Assembly: GCA_021531755.1 (NCBI GenBank) | Contig: JADYUK010000006.1 | Coordinates: 1 to 64,000 of the forward strand | Direction of reading: 5' to 3' | Source of the DNA: Hoylesella loescheii | GTDB taxonomy: Bacteria; Bacteroidota; Bacteroidia; Bacteroidales; Bacteroidaceae | Length of the DNA: 64,000 nucleotides | In this document: positions 54,420 through 64,000 of the stretch, in pieces | Layout of the letters: each line of letters starts with the position of its first letter | Position numbering within the stretch: position 1 is the first letter of the stretch | The notes under the pieces: model-generated | Seen by the model: the letters and a program-made list of their open reading frames with translations, nothing else | Database searches by the model: none | Told to the model about the DNA's origin: nothing | Position numbers and translations under genes: made by a program

Positions 54420-54427
54420 TACCTTTG
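54420..54427 (+). promoter_or_regulatory. -7 box of the FKBP gene
   Basis: TACCTTTG, exact consensus. Start near 54434, 15 nt before the chosen ATG at 54449, which rules out the in-frame ATG at 54425. Confidence 0.7.
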
Positions 54428-54448
54428 CACAAAATTTTCAAAACAATC

Positions 54449-55021
54449 ATGGAGAAGAAAAACTACAGATACGGTATTGAGTATAAACTCTATACGACAA
54501 GCGACGGAAAAGAGACACTCGAAGAGGAGACAACCGAAAACGAGCCATTCCGATTCCTGTCTGGATTCGGCATGGTACTTGACGATTTCGAGAAGGCTGT
54601 CGAGAACCTCGAAGTTGGTGGAACATTCGATTTCAATGTACCAGTAGACAAAGCTTATGGCGAATATGATGAGCGCGGCATCATCGAACTTGACAAGCAG
54701 CTGTTCACCATTGACGGCAAGTTTGACAATGTCAATGTCGCTGAAGGTAGGATAATCAGGTTACAGAATGCAGATGGCCAACAGTTTCCTGGTCTCGTCT
54801 TGGCAGTCGATGACAATGTGCGCATAGACCTCAACCACCCACTTGCAGGCAAAAATCTCCACTTTATCGGGAAAGTTGTAGAGAAAGTTGAGGCTTCTCC
54901 AAAAGAGATAGAGGCAATGATGGCTCATCTTACTGGAAATGGTGGATGTGGCGGTTGTGGCGGTGGAAGCTGTGGCGACTGTGGAGGCTGTGACAGCGGA
55001 TGCGGAAGTTGTGGAAATTGA
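54449..55021 (+). CDS. SlyD-type FKBP peptidyl-prolyl isomerase with Cys/Gly metal tail
   Basis: 190 aa from MEKKNYRYGIEYKL. FKBP core with inserted IF (insert-in-flap) chaperone domain: FRFLSGFGMVLDDFEKAVEN, then VPVDKAYGEYDERGI, then a return to the FKBP domain (LNHPLAGKNLHFIGKVVE). The C-terminal 27 residues are a Gly/Cys tail with seven cysteines, replacing the His-rich nickel tail of E. coli SlyD. It probably binds Ni, Zn or similar. It has its own promoter and follows the murF terminator. Confidence 0.93.
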   Translation: MEKKNYRYGIEYKLYTTSDGKETLEEETTENEPFRFLSGFGMVLDDFEKAVENLEVGGTFDFNVPVDKAYGEYDERGIIELDKQLFTIDGKFDNVNVAEGRIIRLQNADGQQFPGLVLAVDDNVRIDLNHPLAGKNLHFIGKVVEKVEASPKEIEAMMAHLTGNGGCGGCGGGSCGDCGGCDSGCGSCGN

Positions 55022-55328
55022 CCCCCTTGCGGCTGAGTGTCAGCCAGGAACCTATCGGTATATGTCTTCAGTCCTGCTTTCACATCTATACATGACAGTT
55101 TGATGGAATAGGGCTACAGAATATGCGCAGTCTTCTGATTCGGAATTATTCTGTTTCAAACATATGAGTATGTCTTATCTAATTTACGGCAGCCTTGTTT
55201 GGCAGAGATGTATGACAGGGAGAGTTTCCTCTGCATCAACTGGCTACACTTAAAGATTCGAATCCTTCTATAAACATTAGTGTTCCTTCCCTGACATCAT
55301 GGGAAGATATATAATTTTTCATTATCAC

Positions 55329-56405
55329 ATGTCCAACTCTTTCGGTACATTGTTTTCTGTCACGACATTCGGTGAAAGCCATGGCGCTGCTGTCGGCGGT
55401 GTCATTGATGGTATGCCAGCAGATATTGACATCGATGAGAAATTCGTACAGGACGAGCTGAACCGCCGCCGTCCAGGCCAAAGTGCAATCACGACAAGCA
55501 GAAACGAGCCAGACAAGGTAGAGTTCCTCAGCGGCATCTACAACGGAAAGTCTACAGGATGCCCTATAGGGTTCATTGTCCGCAACCAGAACCAGCACTC
55601 CCAGGATTATGACAATATGGAATCTCTTTTCCGTCCGTCTCATGCGGATTACACATATTTCACCAAATACGGCATAAGAGACCATCGTGGAGGAGGACGG
55701 ACATCAGCCCGAATCACCATTAGCCGCTGTGTTGCAGGAGCGCTGGCTAAGCTCGCCTTGAGACAGCTTGGCGTGACTGTCAATGCCTACACCCTCCAGG
55801 TTGGTGATATCGGAATAAGCCGGGACTACTCACTGTATGACCTCTCCGTAGCCGAGACAAATCCCGTAAGATGTCCAGACAGAGAGAAGGCTGCGGAGAT
55901 GGAGTCTCTCATAAAGCAGGTGAAGAAGGATGGCGACACTATTGGCGGAATAATACAATGTGTCGTGAAAGGCTGTCCAGTGGGATTAGGGTCGCCTGAA
56001 TTTGACAAGCTCCATGCTGTTCTTGCACATGCTATGCTCAGCATAAATGCTGTGAAAGGATTTGAATATGGAGAAGGATTCAGCGGAGTATCCTCACGGG
56101 GCTCTGAACAGAACGATATCTTCCTTGTCGAGAATGGGCGTGTATCAACCCACACAAACCATAGTGGCGGAATACAGGGTGGTCTCTCCAACGGACAGGA
56201 TATTGTCTTCCGCGTCGCCTTCAAGCCCGTGGCGACTCTTCTCCGCGAGCAGGATACCATCGACATCCATGGCAATGCTGTGAAGCTGAATGCCAGAGGA
56301 CGTCATGACCCATGTGTGCTACCAAGGGCCGTACCTATAGTGGAAGCCATGACAGCAATAGTCATATTAGACGAGTATTTGAAGAATAAGGCAGTACATA
56401 TCTGA
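55329..56405 (+). CDS. aroC: Chorismate synthase
   Basis: Last step of the shikimate pathway; FMN-dependent. 358 aa from [20 protein letters not shown]; the frame is open from 55299 but the family start is at 55329. Signatures [31 protein letters not shown] and [17 protein letters not shown] are intact, with the FMN/proton-relay His in both. It is followed by ffh at 64 bp. aroE lies elsewhere in the window. Confidence 0.96.
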   Translation: MSNSFGTLFSVTTFGESHGAAVGGVIDGMPADIDIDEKFVQDELNRRRPGQSAITTSRNEPDKVEFLSGIYNGKSTGCPIGFIVRNQNQHSQDYDNMESLFRPSHADYTYFTKYGIRDHRGGGRTSARITISRCVAGALAKLALRQLGVTVNAYTLQVGDIGISRDYSLYDLSVAETNPVRCPDREKAAEMESLIKQVKKDGDTIGGIIQCVVKGCPVGLGSPEFDKLHAVLAHAMLSINAVKGFEYGEGFSGVSSRGSEQNDIFLVENGRVSTHTNHSGGIQGGLSNGQDIVFRVAFKPVATLLREQDTIDIHGNAVKLNARGRHDPCVLPRAVPIVEAMTAIVILDEYLKNKAVHI

Positions 56406-56469
56406 CATCCAGATACATACCGATTACAAAAAAAACTAAATATCCAACGCGAAATCATAACAGAAACTT

Positions 56470-57819
56470 ATGTTTGAGAATCTTAACGAACGCCTCGAAC
56501 GTTCATTCAAAATACTAAAGGGTGAGGGTAAGATAACCGAGATCAATGTTGCGGAAACCTTAAAGGACATACGTCGTGCGCTGCTCGATGCAGATGTCAA
56601 CTATAAGGTCGCCAAGACATTTACAGACACTGTAAAGAAAAAAGCTCTCGGCATGAATGTGCTGACATCCATAAAGCCAGGAGAACTCATGGTCAAGCTT
56701 GTTCATGACGAGCTGGCCACACTCATGGGCGGTCATGCTGTCGAGATGTCCCTCAATTCCACACCTGGTCATCCTGCTGTCATACTTATGGCAGGTTTGA
56801 ATGGTGCGGGCAAGACAACCATGTCTGGAAAACTCGCACTCATGCTGAAGACACGCCAGCATCGTAAACCTCTGCTTGCTGCCTGCGATACATTCCGCCC
56901 AGCTGCTATGGAACAGCTACGCGTACTTGCAGGACAGGTCGATGTCCCCGTCTATATTGAGGAGGGAGCGACAGACCCTGTCCTTGTAGCAAGAAACGCC
57001 ATCAACCATGCCAAGCTCAACGGTAACGATGTCGTGATCGTCGATACCGCTGGCCGACAGTCTATCGACGAGGAACTGATGATACAGATACGTAACATCA
57101 AGGATGCTGTCCTGCCACAGGAGACACTGCTTGTCATAGACGCCATGATAGGCCAGGAAGCTGTCTCCACAGCGAAAATCTTCAATGAGAGACTTGAGAT
57201 TGACGGTGTTATCCTGACAAAACTAGATGGCGACACACGTGGTGGCGCAGCTCTGTCTGTCAGGACTGTTGTCGACAAACCTATCAAGTTCATAGGCACA
57301 GGAGAAAAGATGGAGGCCATCGATGTCTTCCATCCAGAACGTATGGCCGACCGTATTCTCGGCATGGGCGACGTCGTCTCTCTCGTTGAGCGTGCCCAAC
57401 AGCAGTTTGACGAGGAGGAGGCTAAACGTCTCGAGAAGAAAATAAGGAAGAACAAGTTTGACTTCAATGACTTCCTCGGGCAGATACAGCAGGTCAAGAA
57501 GATGGGAAATGTAAAGGACCTCGCAGCTATGATACCGGGAGTAGGAAAGGCTATTAAGGATATTGACATACCTGACGATCCGTTCAAGAACATTGAGGCC
57601 ATCATAGGATCCATGACTCCACAGGAGAGGGAGAATCCTGAGATTATAAACACTTCCAGAAGAAGACGTATTGCAAAGGGTTCCGGAACAGACATACAAG
57701 AGGTAAACAAACTCCTCAAACAGTTCGACCAGACAAAGAAGATGATGAAGATGGTGACCGGTATGGGTTCCTCGAAGATGATGCAGATGGCTAATGCCAT
57801 GAGGAAGATGAAACGGTGA
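56470..57819 (+). CDS. ffh: Signal recognition particle protein Ffh
   Basis: Targets membrane proteins co-translationally with SRP RNA. 449 aa. N domain (1-about 85) is followed by the G domain: G1 GLNGAGKTTMSGKLA near 108-122, G2 region DTFRPAAMEQL, G3 DTAGRQ, G4 TKLDGD. The methionine-rich M domain (from about 300) ends in MMKMVTGMGSSKMMQMANAM, which binds the RNA and signal peptide. No SRP RNA gene was recognised nearby. Confidence 0.97.
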   Translation: MFENLNERLERSFKILKGEGKITEINVAETLKDIRRALLDADVNYKVAKTFTDTVKKKALGMNVLTSIKPGELMVKLVHDELATLMGGHAVEMSLNSTPGHPAVILMAGLNGAGKTTMSGKLALMLKTRQHRKPLLAACDTFRPAAMEQLRVLAGQVDVPVYIEEGATDPVLVARNAINHAKLNGNDVVIVDTAGRQSIDEELMIQIRNIKDAVLPQETLLVIDAMIGQEAVSTAKIFNERLEIDGVILTKLDGDTRGGAALSVRTVVDKPIKFIGTGEKMEAIDVFHPERMADRILGMGDVVSLVERAQQQFDEEEAKRLEKKIRKNKFDFNDFLGQIQQVKKMGNVKDLAAMIPGVGKAIKDIDIPDDPFKNIEAIIGSMTPQERENPEIINTSRRRRIAKGSGTDIQEVNKLLKQFDQTKKMMKMVTGMGSSKMMQMANAMRKMKR

Positions 57820-57948
57820 TTCCTGCCCGAGTAGGGGCGACAGGTTCATATCGACCTTGACATTATTCAGTAGTTTGCTTAATGGTGGGTTCTACAAATT
57901 CGTCAAGTCATGGAACCTATCTAAACATAAACTATATTAATAAAGAAG

Positions 57949-58830
57949 ATGAAGATTATTGACGGCAAGGCCACAGCGGCAGCTATAAAGCAGGAGATTG
58001 CACAGGAGGTGGAGAACATCATATCAAATGGCGGGAAACGGCCACATCTCGCGGCAATATTGGTAGGCCATGATGGCGGCTCAGAGACATACGTCAGGAA
58101 CAAGGTGTTGGCATGCGAGGCATGCGGATTCAAGTCCTCACTCATACGCTACGAGGAAGATGTGACAGAAGGTGAGCTCCTCGCCTGTATCAACAATCTG
58201 AACAACGACCCTGATGTTGATGGATTCATCGTACAGCTGCCACTACCAAGACACATCGACGAGAAGAAGATAATCGAGGCTATCGACTACCGCAAGGATG
58301 TCGACGGGTTCACTACTATCAATGCTGGACGTCTCTCCATCGGCCTCCCATGTTTTATCTCTGCAACACCATTAGGCATATTGACACTGCTGCAGAGATA
58401 CAACATCGAGACATCTGGAAAGAAATGTGTCATCCTCGGCCGCTCAAACATTGTCGGCAAGCCCATGGCACAGCTCATGATGCAGAAGCAGTATGGCGAT
58501 GCCACTGTGACTGTCTGCCACAGCCATTCGCGCGATTTGGTGCGTGAATGCCGTGAGGCTGATATACTCATCGCTGCCATAGGATCCCCGGAGTTCGTCA
58601 CAGCCGATATGGTCAAGCCAGGGGCTGTAGTCATCGACGTCGGGACGACACGCGTCCCCGACTCCTCAAAGAAAAGCGGGTTCCGCCTCTCTGGTGATGT
58701 CAAGTTCGCAGAGGTTGCCCCATTGTGCTCTTATATCAGCCCCGTCCCCGGCGGTGTAGGCCCTATGACAATATGCTCCCTGATGCGTAACACACTCCTG
58801 GCCGGCAAGAAAGAGCTTTACTGCCTGTGA
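57949..58830 (+). CDS. folD: Methylenetetrahydrofolate dehydrogenase/cyclohydrolase FolD
   Basis: Supplies formyl-THF for purine synthesis. 293 aa. Catalytic Lys and Tyr lie in [15 protein letters not shown], followed by [17 protein letters not shown]. The NADP loop is [14 protein letters not shown] and the C-terminal [15 protein letters not shown] is typical. It lies 129 bp after ffh. Downstream by 115 bp is a PurF-like gene, also of purine synthesis. Confidence 0.96.
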   Translation: MKIIDGKATAAAIKQEIAQEVENIISNGGKRPHLAAILVGHDGGSETYVRNKVLACEACGFKSSLIRYEEDVTEGELLACINNLNNDPDVDGFIVQLPLPRHIDEKKIIEAIDYRKDVDGFTTINAGRLSIGLPCFISATPLGILTLLQRYNIETSGKKCVILGRSNIVGKPMAQLMMQKQYGDATVTVCHSHSRDLVRECREADILIAAIGSPEFVTADMVKPGAVVIDVGTTRVPDSSKKSGFRLSGDVKFAEVAPLCSYISPVPGGVGPMTICSLMRNTLLAGKKELYCL

Positions 58831-58945
58831 GAGCCGCCGTCTTCACCCCCAGATTACGCTCATCTTCTTTTTTTACGAGACTGTTTTCATTCATTTTCTA
58901 TATATCAAAAAAAATACATAATTTATACAAATTGTCATAATCATC

Positions 58946-60433
58946 ATGGGTGGTTTTTTCGGTACCATACAGCGCCATCGTTGTGTTGAGGAATTGTTTT
59001 ACGGCATAGACTACCAGTCACATCTTGGGACTAAACGTGGCGGCATGGCCACATTCAGCAAGGAGACACAAGGCTTCAAACGTTCCATTCACAATCTTGA
59101 GAGCACATATTTCCGCACAAAATTCGAGAGCGAGCTTCATAAGTTCCATGGCGAGCAAGGCATAGGTGTCATTTCCGATACCGACGCCCAGCCATTGCTC
59201 ATGAACTCCCATCTCGGGCGGTTCGCTATCGTAACAGTAGGCAAGGTGAACAATGCCGAGGATATCGCGCGGAAGCTCCTCGCCGACAATATGGTCCTCT
59301 CAGAGTTCTCATCAGGAAGAATAAACCCTACAGAGCTCATCGGTCTGCTCATTGTCCAGGGCAGGAATTTTGTTGAGGGCATTGAGAACGTCTACAGGAC
59401 AGTTTCCGGATCCTGCTCCCTCCTCATCCTTACAGAGGACAGCATCATAGCTGCACGCGACTATTGGGGGCGCACACCCATCGTCATAGGCCGCAAAGAG
59501 GGAGCCATGGCCGCCACAAGCGAGTCGACAGCCTTCCCCAACCTCGGGTTCGACATTGATCACTACGTAGGCCCTGGAGAGATAGTCAGACTCACTGCCG
59601 ACGGCATGCAGCAGCTACGTCCCCCACAGAGTGGGATGCAGATTTGCTCGTTCCTCTGGATATACTACGGTTTCCCGACATCGTTCTATGAGGGCAAGAA
59701 TGTCGAGGCCATGCGCTACCAGACAGGATACATCATGGGGCAGGAGGATGAGACCGTGGTCGACAATGCGGGTGGGATACCTGACTCCGGTCTTGGCATG
59801 GCTGTCGGCTATGCCGCAGGGCATAATGTGCCTTACCAGCGGTGCATATCAAAATACACCCCGACATGGCCACGTTCCTTCATGCCAGCCAGCCAGGATA
59901 TGCGTAACCTTGTCGCCAGGATGAAACTCATACCCAATCAGGCCATGCTCCAGGGCAAACGGTGCCTCTTCTGTGACGACAGCATCGTCCGTGGCACACA
60001 GCTGAGGGAGAACACACAAATCCTAAAAGATCTCGGAGCCAGGGAGGTGCATATGCGCATAGCCTGCCCACCGCTTATCTGGGCATGCCCATTCGTCAAC
60101 TTCTCTGCCTCGAAGAACGAGCTCGAGCTCATAGCGCGCCGTGTTATCCGTGATTTTGAGACAGGCAACCAAGAAAAGACAATGCTTGATGACGCCCACA
60201 CAGCGGACAACGTCACCATACCAGAGGAGACACTCAAACGGTATGCCACGACAGGTTCGCCAGAGTACAACGCCATGGTCAGTGAGATAGCACGGCGTCT
60301 GAATATCGACACGCTCCAGTTCTGCAAACTTGAGACCATCGTCGAGGCTATCGGCCTGCCAAAATGTAAAGTCTGCACACATTGCTTCGACGGCTCCTCA
60401 TTTTACACCTTGAAGCGTGAGAACCTCGAGTGA
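58946..60433 (+). CDS. Amidophosphoribosyltransferase-like protein lacking the N-terminal Cys
   Basis: 495 aa PurF-fold: an N-terminal Ntn-type glutaminase-like domain (1-about 230) then a phosphoribosyltransferase domain with PRPP motif CLFCDDSIVRGTQLR at 340-354. A true PurF starts MCGI with nucleophile Cys. Here the protein starts MGGFFGTIQRHRC, so the catalytic Cys is replaced by Gly and the glutaminase half cannot use the normal mechanism. The phosphoribosyltransferase half looks intact (SRCISKYTPTWPRSF-type loop, GKRCLFCDDSIVRG). The C-terminal Cys cluster CKVCTHCFDG is typical of the Bacteroidota variant. It may be NH3-dependent, regulatory, or work with a second PurF. Confidence 0.85.
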   Translation: MGGFFGTIQRHRCVEELFYGIDYQSHLGTKRGGMATFSKETQGFKRSIHNLESTYFRTKFESELHKFHGEQGIGVISDTDAQPLLMNSHLGRFAIVTVGKVNNAEDIARKLLADNMVLSEFSSGRINPTELIGLLIVQGRNFVEGIENVYRTVSGSCSLLILTEDSIIAARDYWGRTPIVIGRKEGAMAATSESTAFPNLGFDIDHYVGPGEIVRLTADGMQQLRPPQSGMQICSFLWIYYGFPTSFYEGKNVEAMRYQTGYIMGQEDETVVDNAGGIPDSGLGMAVGYAAGHNVPYQRCISKYTPTWPRSFMPASQDMRNLVARMKLIPNQAMLQGKRCLFCDDSIVRGTQLRENTQILKDLGAREVHMRIACPPLIWACPFVNFSASKNELELIARRVIRDFETGNQEKTMLDDAHTADNVTIPEETLKRYATTGSPEYNAMVSEIARRLNIDTLQFCKLETIVEAIGLPKCKVCTHCFDGSSFYTLKRENLE

Positions 60434-60502
60434 GATACCAAGCTACTGTCACCTCACCCTCTCTCCCCGTGATACTCATGTGGCTACCTACTATGAACAA
60501 AA

Positions 60503-60544
60503 AAGCCAGACGCTTTCACCGCAGATGTGTGATTCGTCTGGCTT
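60503..60544 (+). terminator. Intrinsic terminator between PurF-like and DUF1460 genes
   Basis: AAGCCAGACG (60503-60512) pairs with CGTCTGGCTT (60535-60544), followed by TATTTCTTTG on the plus strand and by a T-run on the minus strand (A run 60499-60504). Probably serves both convergent genes. Confidence 0.85.
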
Positions 60545-60589
60545 ATTTCTTTGTATGACCTTGCTTTTGTTCTTCCTTCTAATACTACG

Positions 60590-61522
60590 CTAAAAAAGCA
60601 CGATTGTGTGTGGGCAAGGATTGTGAAGGCGTTGAAGGTTTTGTTTCTGTATTCTGATGATTCTTATTCCCATTTGTTTCGAATGTCGCTGCATATATTC
60701 AAAGAGTGTCATGGGCTCCTCGACGACTTTCATGTGCACCTGTGACGCGTTGATGAGGTGGAGGGTCTCTCCATGCCAGACAGCTATACCGAGGTGAGAG
60801 ACATCAAGGCCGGAAATGGAGGTGACAATGGCTATTATGTCGCCGTCGTGTATGCACCGCTTCAGATAGATATTGTTCTGGGGTGTGTTACGCAAAGCAG
60901 ATTTGGGTATATAGGCCGTGGTTAGCCCCGTCAGCTGTCGCTCAATCTCTCTTATGCTGTATACGCTCCCCCTCTCCCTCGCCATCATGGGATATTGAGA
61001 CCTATGAGCCGACATGTAATTAAGGGACAGTGTCTTACGGGCGATAAGGGCAGAGGATTCTGCCATGGCACTGTCAAGGTCGACCTCACGGACGAATCCC
61101 TGCCGCGTGTTGTCGAGAATCCACGAGGAGAAATAGTGCTTGCGCGTGGCGTAGCTTATGTGGTCACGATAGTATCTGACGGACCGGAGGGCGCTCAAGA
61201 ACGCAGAGAGTGTTGTCTCACCGCGTTCGAGGCATAGAGACATGGCGAGTACGGTCTCTACGTATGTGGTGCAGTCGAATGCGTGGCAGTTGACAACAAG
61301 GTGCTCCACTGGGTTCCGCTCCAATGTCTTCTCGACAAACGGGCATCCGAGGAATTTGCGTGCGAGATGGACGATGGGATTGGATGGACGCACATCACAG
61401 GCATCGGTCAGGACCTTAGTGATCTTGATGCTGTCCCGGGCTGTATAGGTGATATTACTGGCTGTTGTGGATAGAGATGGAGAGAGAAGCAGCGGTAAGA
61501 TGAGGAGCAGGCGGTATGGCAT
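60590..61522 (-). CDS. DUF1460 (N-acetylmuramoyl-L-alanine amidase-like) secreted protein
   Basis: 310 aa with a Sec signal peptide (about 1-21, RLLLILPLLLSPSLSTTAS). The mature part shows the DUF1460 cysteine-peptidase fold (NlpC/P60-like): catalytic Cys84 in NCHAFDCTTYVETVLAMS and a downstream His in DVSHLGIAVWHGE. Family members act on cell-wall muropeptides. It converges on the PurF-like gene and is followed leftward by the shared terminator. Confidence 0.88.
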   Translation of the reverse strand: MPYRLLLILPLLLSPSLSTTASNITYTARDSIKITKVLTDACDVRPSNPIVHLARKFLGCPFVEKTLERNPVEHLVVNCHAFDCTTYVETVLAMSLCLERGETTLSAFLSALRSVRYYRDHISYATRKHYFSSWILDNTRQGFVREVDLDSAMAESSALIARKTLSLNYMSAHRSQYPMMARERGSVYSIREIERQLTGLTTAYIPKSALRNTPQNNIYLKRCIHDGDIIAIVTSISGLDVSHLGIAVWHGETLHLINASQVHMKVVEEPMTLFEYMQRHSKQMGIRIIRIQKQNLQRLHNPCPHTIVLF

Positions 61523-61642
61523 TGTGTCTGAAAGGGGGATTAGAGAGTGTGTGAGAGTGTGACTTTGGTCAGGGGAGCATGATTATGGGGGCATGATGAC
61601 GCTCATGAGAGATATGAGGAAAAGTTGTATCCATGAGGGGGG

Positions 61643-62944
61643 TCAGAACTCAAAAATCCGGCCGTTCCTACGGTATTGTCTTTTCTTCCCGAAGTTTAGT
61701 CCGGCATATATGTTTATGCTTGCATTGATATTGTTCACCTTGAATCTGGCCTTTGAATAGGTATACGAGTCGACCTTCGCCATCAGTCCGGCGAAGAGGC
61801 GTGTATTGTTCCATACAACTGCTAGGCGGCTGATACCATCAACGCGGAGGTTGTCGAATTTGAAATCCCTGAATATATTGTCGAGCCTGAAGGTCTCGCT
61901 GCCGCCCTTGTTATAACTGAGAGCAAGTGTGGCAGACCCGCCCATCATCCAGTTACGGGCAAAGGCCCAGTTATATGAATATCCGCCATAAAGTGAGTAT
62001 CTGTCGTAATTAACGCTCTCGGTGTAGCTGCCGTCGGCGAATTGTGGTGTGTAGCTGGGGACATAGTGGGCGATGAGATTGTCAAGCTGCTGCCAGTCCA
62101 TCTCCAAGTTGTATCTGCCGAAGCCGAAACCTACTAGGGGCGATCCTGCCGAACGTTTCTGGCATGTGCTCTGGTTATATGCGGCTGGGTATCCATGACG
62201 CCTGTGATTGAATATGTAATATGTGTTGAACCCCCAATAATTGACATTGAAGCCCCCGAACTCGACATTGTACATAGCCTCTGCGATGCCTGAGGTGGCA
62301 TCGGCCGAAATGATGTCCTTAATCTTGAACTTATTATTGTTGTTGATGAATATATCGGCTCCTATCAATGATGTATACAGACTGAGATTGAATGTCTTCT
62401 TATTATTGCCTATATACAGATTGTTGAGCTGTAGGGTATATCCGAGAAAAATCAGGGAGTAGCCGACGTATGGGCCGATGCGTGTATTGACATCGGGGGA
62501 GAGGGAGAGCTTATGCCCGTCGTCCTGATAGAGGGTGAACTGCTGGAACATGCTTGACATCTGTAGCATGGCCTGAAACTTATAGTGCTGTGGCTCGATG
62601 TATGTTGTATCGTATGTGTTGAACTCTCCGATGAATCTCTTGATGCCTCTTGCGATACTGCCGAGAATATTGGCTTTTCCTCTGCTGTCATCTGGGTGGG
62701 CTATACTGTCCACGGCGTTATTTGTAATGCGGATCTTTTGCATAACCCCACTCTCTTCTGGTGCAGACGAGCCATTATCCAATGAGTCTGTTCCGTTTTT
62801 GCCGTCGGCGGTGATTGGTGTGGAGAGAAAGAGAAGAAAGAAAATCAGGCTCAGGAGGCTACAGAGAGACAGGCCACGCTCGGTAATGAGCCCAGCTGTC
62901 TTTGATTTGAATATCGCAAAATAAGACGAGAAAAAATCCAACAT
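61643..62944 (-). CDS. DUF4421 family outer-membrane-like protein
   Basis: 433 aa. A hydrophobic segment at about 24-47 acts as signal or anchor. A beta-rich region follows, with alternating aromatic and polar strands typical of a barrel and the DUF4421 core near 110-250 (YDTTYIEPQHYKFQAML, YSLIFLGYTLQL). The C-terminus GLNFGKKRQYRRNG is basic. Function unknown. It is 120 bp upstream (leftward order) of DUF1460, and the two may be co-expressed. Confidence 0.8.
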   Translation of the reverse strand: MLDFFSSYFAIFKSKTAGLITERGLSLCSLLSLIFFLLFLSTPITADGKNGTDSLDNGSSAPEESGVMQKIRITNNAVDSIAHPDDSRGKANILGSIARGIKRFIGEFNTYDTTYIEPQHYKFQAMLQMSSMFQQFTLYQDDGHKLSLSPDVNTRIGPYVGYSLIFLGYTLQLNNLYIGNNKKTFNLSLYTSLIGADIFINNNNKFKIKDIISADATSGIAEAMYNVEFGGFNVNYWGFNTYYIFNHRRHGYPAAYNQSTCQKRSAGSPLVGFGFGRYNLEMDWQQLDNLIAHYVPSYTPQFADGSYTESVNYDRYSLYGGYSYNWAFARNWMMGGSATLALSYNKGGSETFRLDNIFRDFKFDNLRVDGISRLAVVWNNTRLFAGLMAKVDSYTYSKARFKVNNINASINIYAGLNFGKKRQYRRNGRIFEF

Positions 62945-63020
62945 ATGACTCCTTGTGTCTGAACGTAGGTGTCTTTCCGCAGCCGAATAGCAGGTATCGC
63001 TAACGTCGATGCGGGAGAGA

Positions 63021-64000
63021 CTATATTTTTTTTAGCATCCGGTCCATTACCCAGTTGACGGGTGTTGCAGAAAGACTGGTACAGGAACATTGGTTAATGC
63101 CCTGTAGGGTCTCTACAATGACCTTTATCATAGGAAGCTGTACATACTCAGGATTAGGGACATCAAATGTCATCACACCCTCGGATGTATGAAGATGAAT
63201 TGGTGAATAAGAGAAAACAGAGAAACATAATGTTCCTTTTGTCCCTAAAACCTCTATACGGTCTTCTATATGTGACTCATGTCCGACAAAACACCATGAT
63301 CCACTCCCCGGAAGGCCGTTCTCAAACTGGAAGCATGCACTTATTGTATCTTCTGCATCGTATAGATGACCCCGATTGGAAGAGTAGCCCCGGGCGTGGG
63401 TTATGACACCGAAGAGCTCTTGGATGAAATCAAGCTGGTGGGCGGCCATATCGTAGAAATATCCTCCTCCGGCTATCTCGGGCTTTACCCGCCATGGCAG
63501 ACAGGATGGATTCAAATCCTCTTTTCGAGGGGGAGCGGAATACCTTATCTGCACATTCTGTATCTCGCCAATCATCTGATTCTTTATGATCTCCTTGACT
63601 TTGATGAAATAAGGCAGATACCTCCTATAGTAAGCCACAAAGCATGGGACACCCGTCTCTCTCGACACACGATTGATTCTCGCACAGTCATCATAGCTAG
63701 AGGCGAGTGGTTTCTCTATATAGACGGGTTTGCCCGCCATCATCGACATTATGGCATAGCTGGGATGGCTTGAGGGAGGAGTGGCGATATATACGGCGTT
63801 GACCTCAGGGTCGTTCACCAATTCTGACGCATCCGTATACCAGCGTTTGATGTTGTGTCTGATGGCATAGCTCTGCGCTCTCTCTTGAGTGCGGCTCATG
63901 ACAGCTACGACTCTTGAACCTGGGACAAGATTGAAAGCGGGACCACTCTTTTTCTCCACGACCTCGCCACACCCGATAAATCCCCATTTTATTTCTTTCA
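63021..64000 (-). CDS. Gfo/Idh/MocA family oxidoreductase (start one base outside the window)
   Basis: The reading frame runs to the window end. The last two bases give TG of an ATG whose A is at 64001, giving M-KEIKWGFIGCGEVVEKKSG and a protein of about 326 aa. The Rossmann loop is GFIGCGEV (about 8-15), and the conserved EKP is at about 96-98 (VYIEKPLASS). The GGGYFYDMAAHQLDF motif carries the family Asp/His. NAD(P)-dependent sugar or inositol dehydrogenase type; substrate not predictable. An internal GTG at 63959 would give a shorter product without the cofactor loop and is unlikely. Confidence 0.9.
   Translation of the reverse strand, partial: KEIKWGFIGCGEVVEKKSGPAFNLVPGSRVVAVMSRTQERAQSYAIRHNIKRWYTDASELVNDPEVNAVYIATPPSSHPSYAIMSMMAGKPVYIEKPLASSYDDCARINRVSRETGVPCFVAYYRRYLPYFIKVKEIIKNQMIGEIQNVQIRYSAPPRKEDLNPSCLPWRVKPEIAGGGYFYDMAAHQLDFIQELFGVITHARGYSSNRGHLYDAEDTISACFQFENGLPGSGSWCFVGHESHIEDRIEVLGTKGTLCFSVFSYSPIHLHTSEGVMTFDVPNPEYVQLPMIKVIVETLQGINQCSCTSLSATPVNWVMDRMLKKI

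Overview
The window comes from a member of the Bacteroidota, most likely order Bacteroidales (a Prevotellaceae/Muribaculaceae-like genome). Three things support this. The promoters have the phylum-specific -7 box TAnnTTTG, often with an upstream TTTG about 19-21 bp away. Several families are near-exclusive to the phylum: DUF4293, DUF4369, DUF4421, DUF5715, the Rpb6-type omega subunit, the MurF-alanine racemase fusion, and the fucokinase/fucose-1-P guanylyltransferase fusion. The methylmalonyl-CoA carboxyltransferase/epimerase genes also fit. Gene starts rarely carry Shine-Dalgarno sequences, and several were set here from promoter position or family N-termini.

Layout. 1-12.9 kb is read leftwards: rsmE, a bifunctional-nuclease/UVR protein, a nucleoside symporter, rpe, carB-carA, glmS, a Wza-like export lipoprotein and a DUF5715 (M15-like) protein. 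At 12.93-12.97 kb a perfectly symmetric divergent promoter turns transcription rightwards: phoH, purC, aroE, purM, prfA, pyrF. At 20.6-28.9 kb lies an inserted-looking defence-type island: a PLD-nuclease/SNF2 helicase, DUF4160, DUF2442, a very large Eco57I-class DNA methyltransferase, a small membrane-anchored protein, and then a promoter-driven structured RNA. 29.1-31.3 kb is uvrB (leftward). A second inverted-repeat divergent promoter separates it from bamD, rpoZ, DUF4293, a DivIC-like division protein, a DUF4369 lipoprotein, pyrC, plsC, coaW, an FNT-like channel and a Bax-inhibitor-1 protein (rightward). 40.9-48.4 kb is leftward: Dabb, a nucleotidyltransferase, WecG/TagA, the methylmalonyl-CoA carboxyltransferase cluster, tRNA-Gly, tRNA-Thr and fucP. 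49-60.4 kb is rightward: fkp, murF-alr, an FKBP isomerase, aroC, ffh, folD and a PurF-like protein without the nucleophilic cysteine. The window closes with leftward DUF1460, DUF4421 and a Gfo/Idh/MocA oxidoreductase that is cut one base before its start.

How it works together. Most genes are housekeeping: pyrimidine synthesis (carAB, pyrC, pyrF), purine synthesis (purC, purM, a PurF-like protein), shikimate pathway (aroE, aroC), cell wall and envelope (glmS, murF-alr, bamD, divIC, Wza, WecG), L-fucose uptake and activation (fucP, fkp), and propionate/succinate metabolism (mce, mmdA, biotin carrier). The genes are scattered as monocistrons or short runs, not pathway operons.

Most notable are the compact helicase-methyltransferase island with its trailing RNA, the two symmetric divergent promoters (one could be an invertible promoter), and several families of intergenic repeats: a 75-bp palindromic element in at least seven copies including a perfect-period triple array, a 22-bp degenerate tandem array, a 22-bp dispersed repeat, and a 210-bp MITE-like element with 19-bp terminal inverted repeats. 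No tools were run: all calls rest on reading the sequence and on family knowledge.
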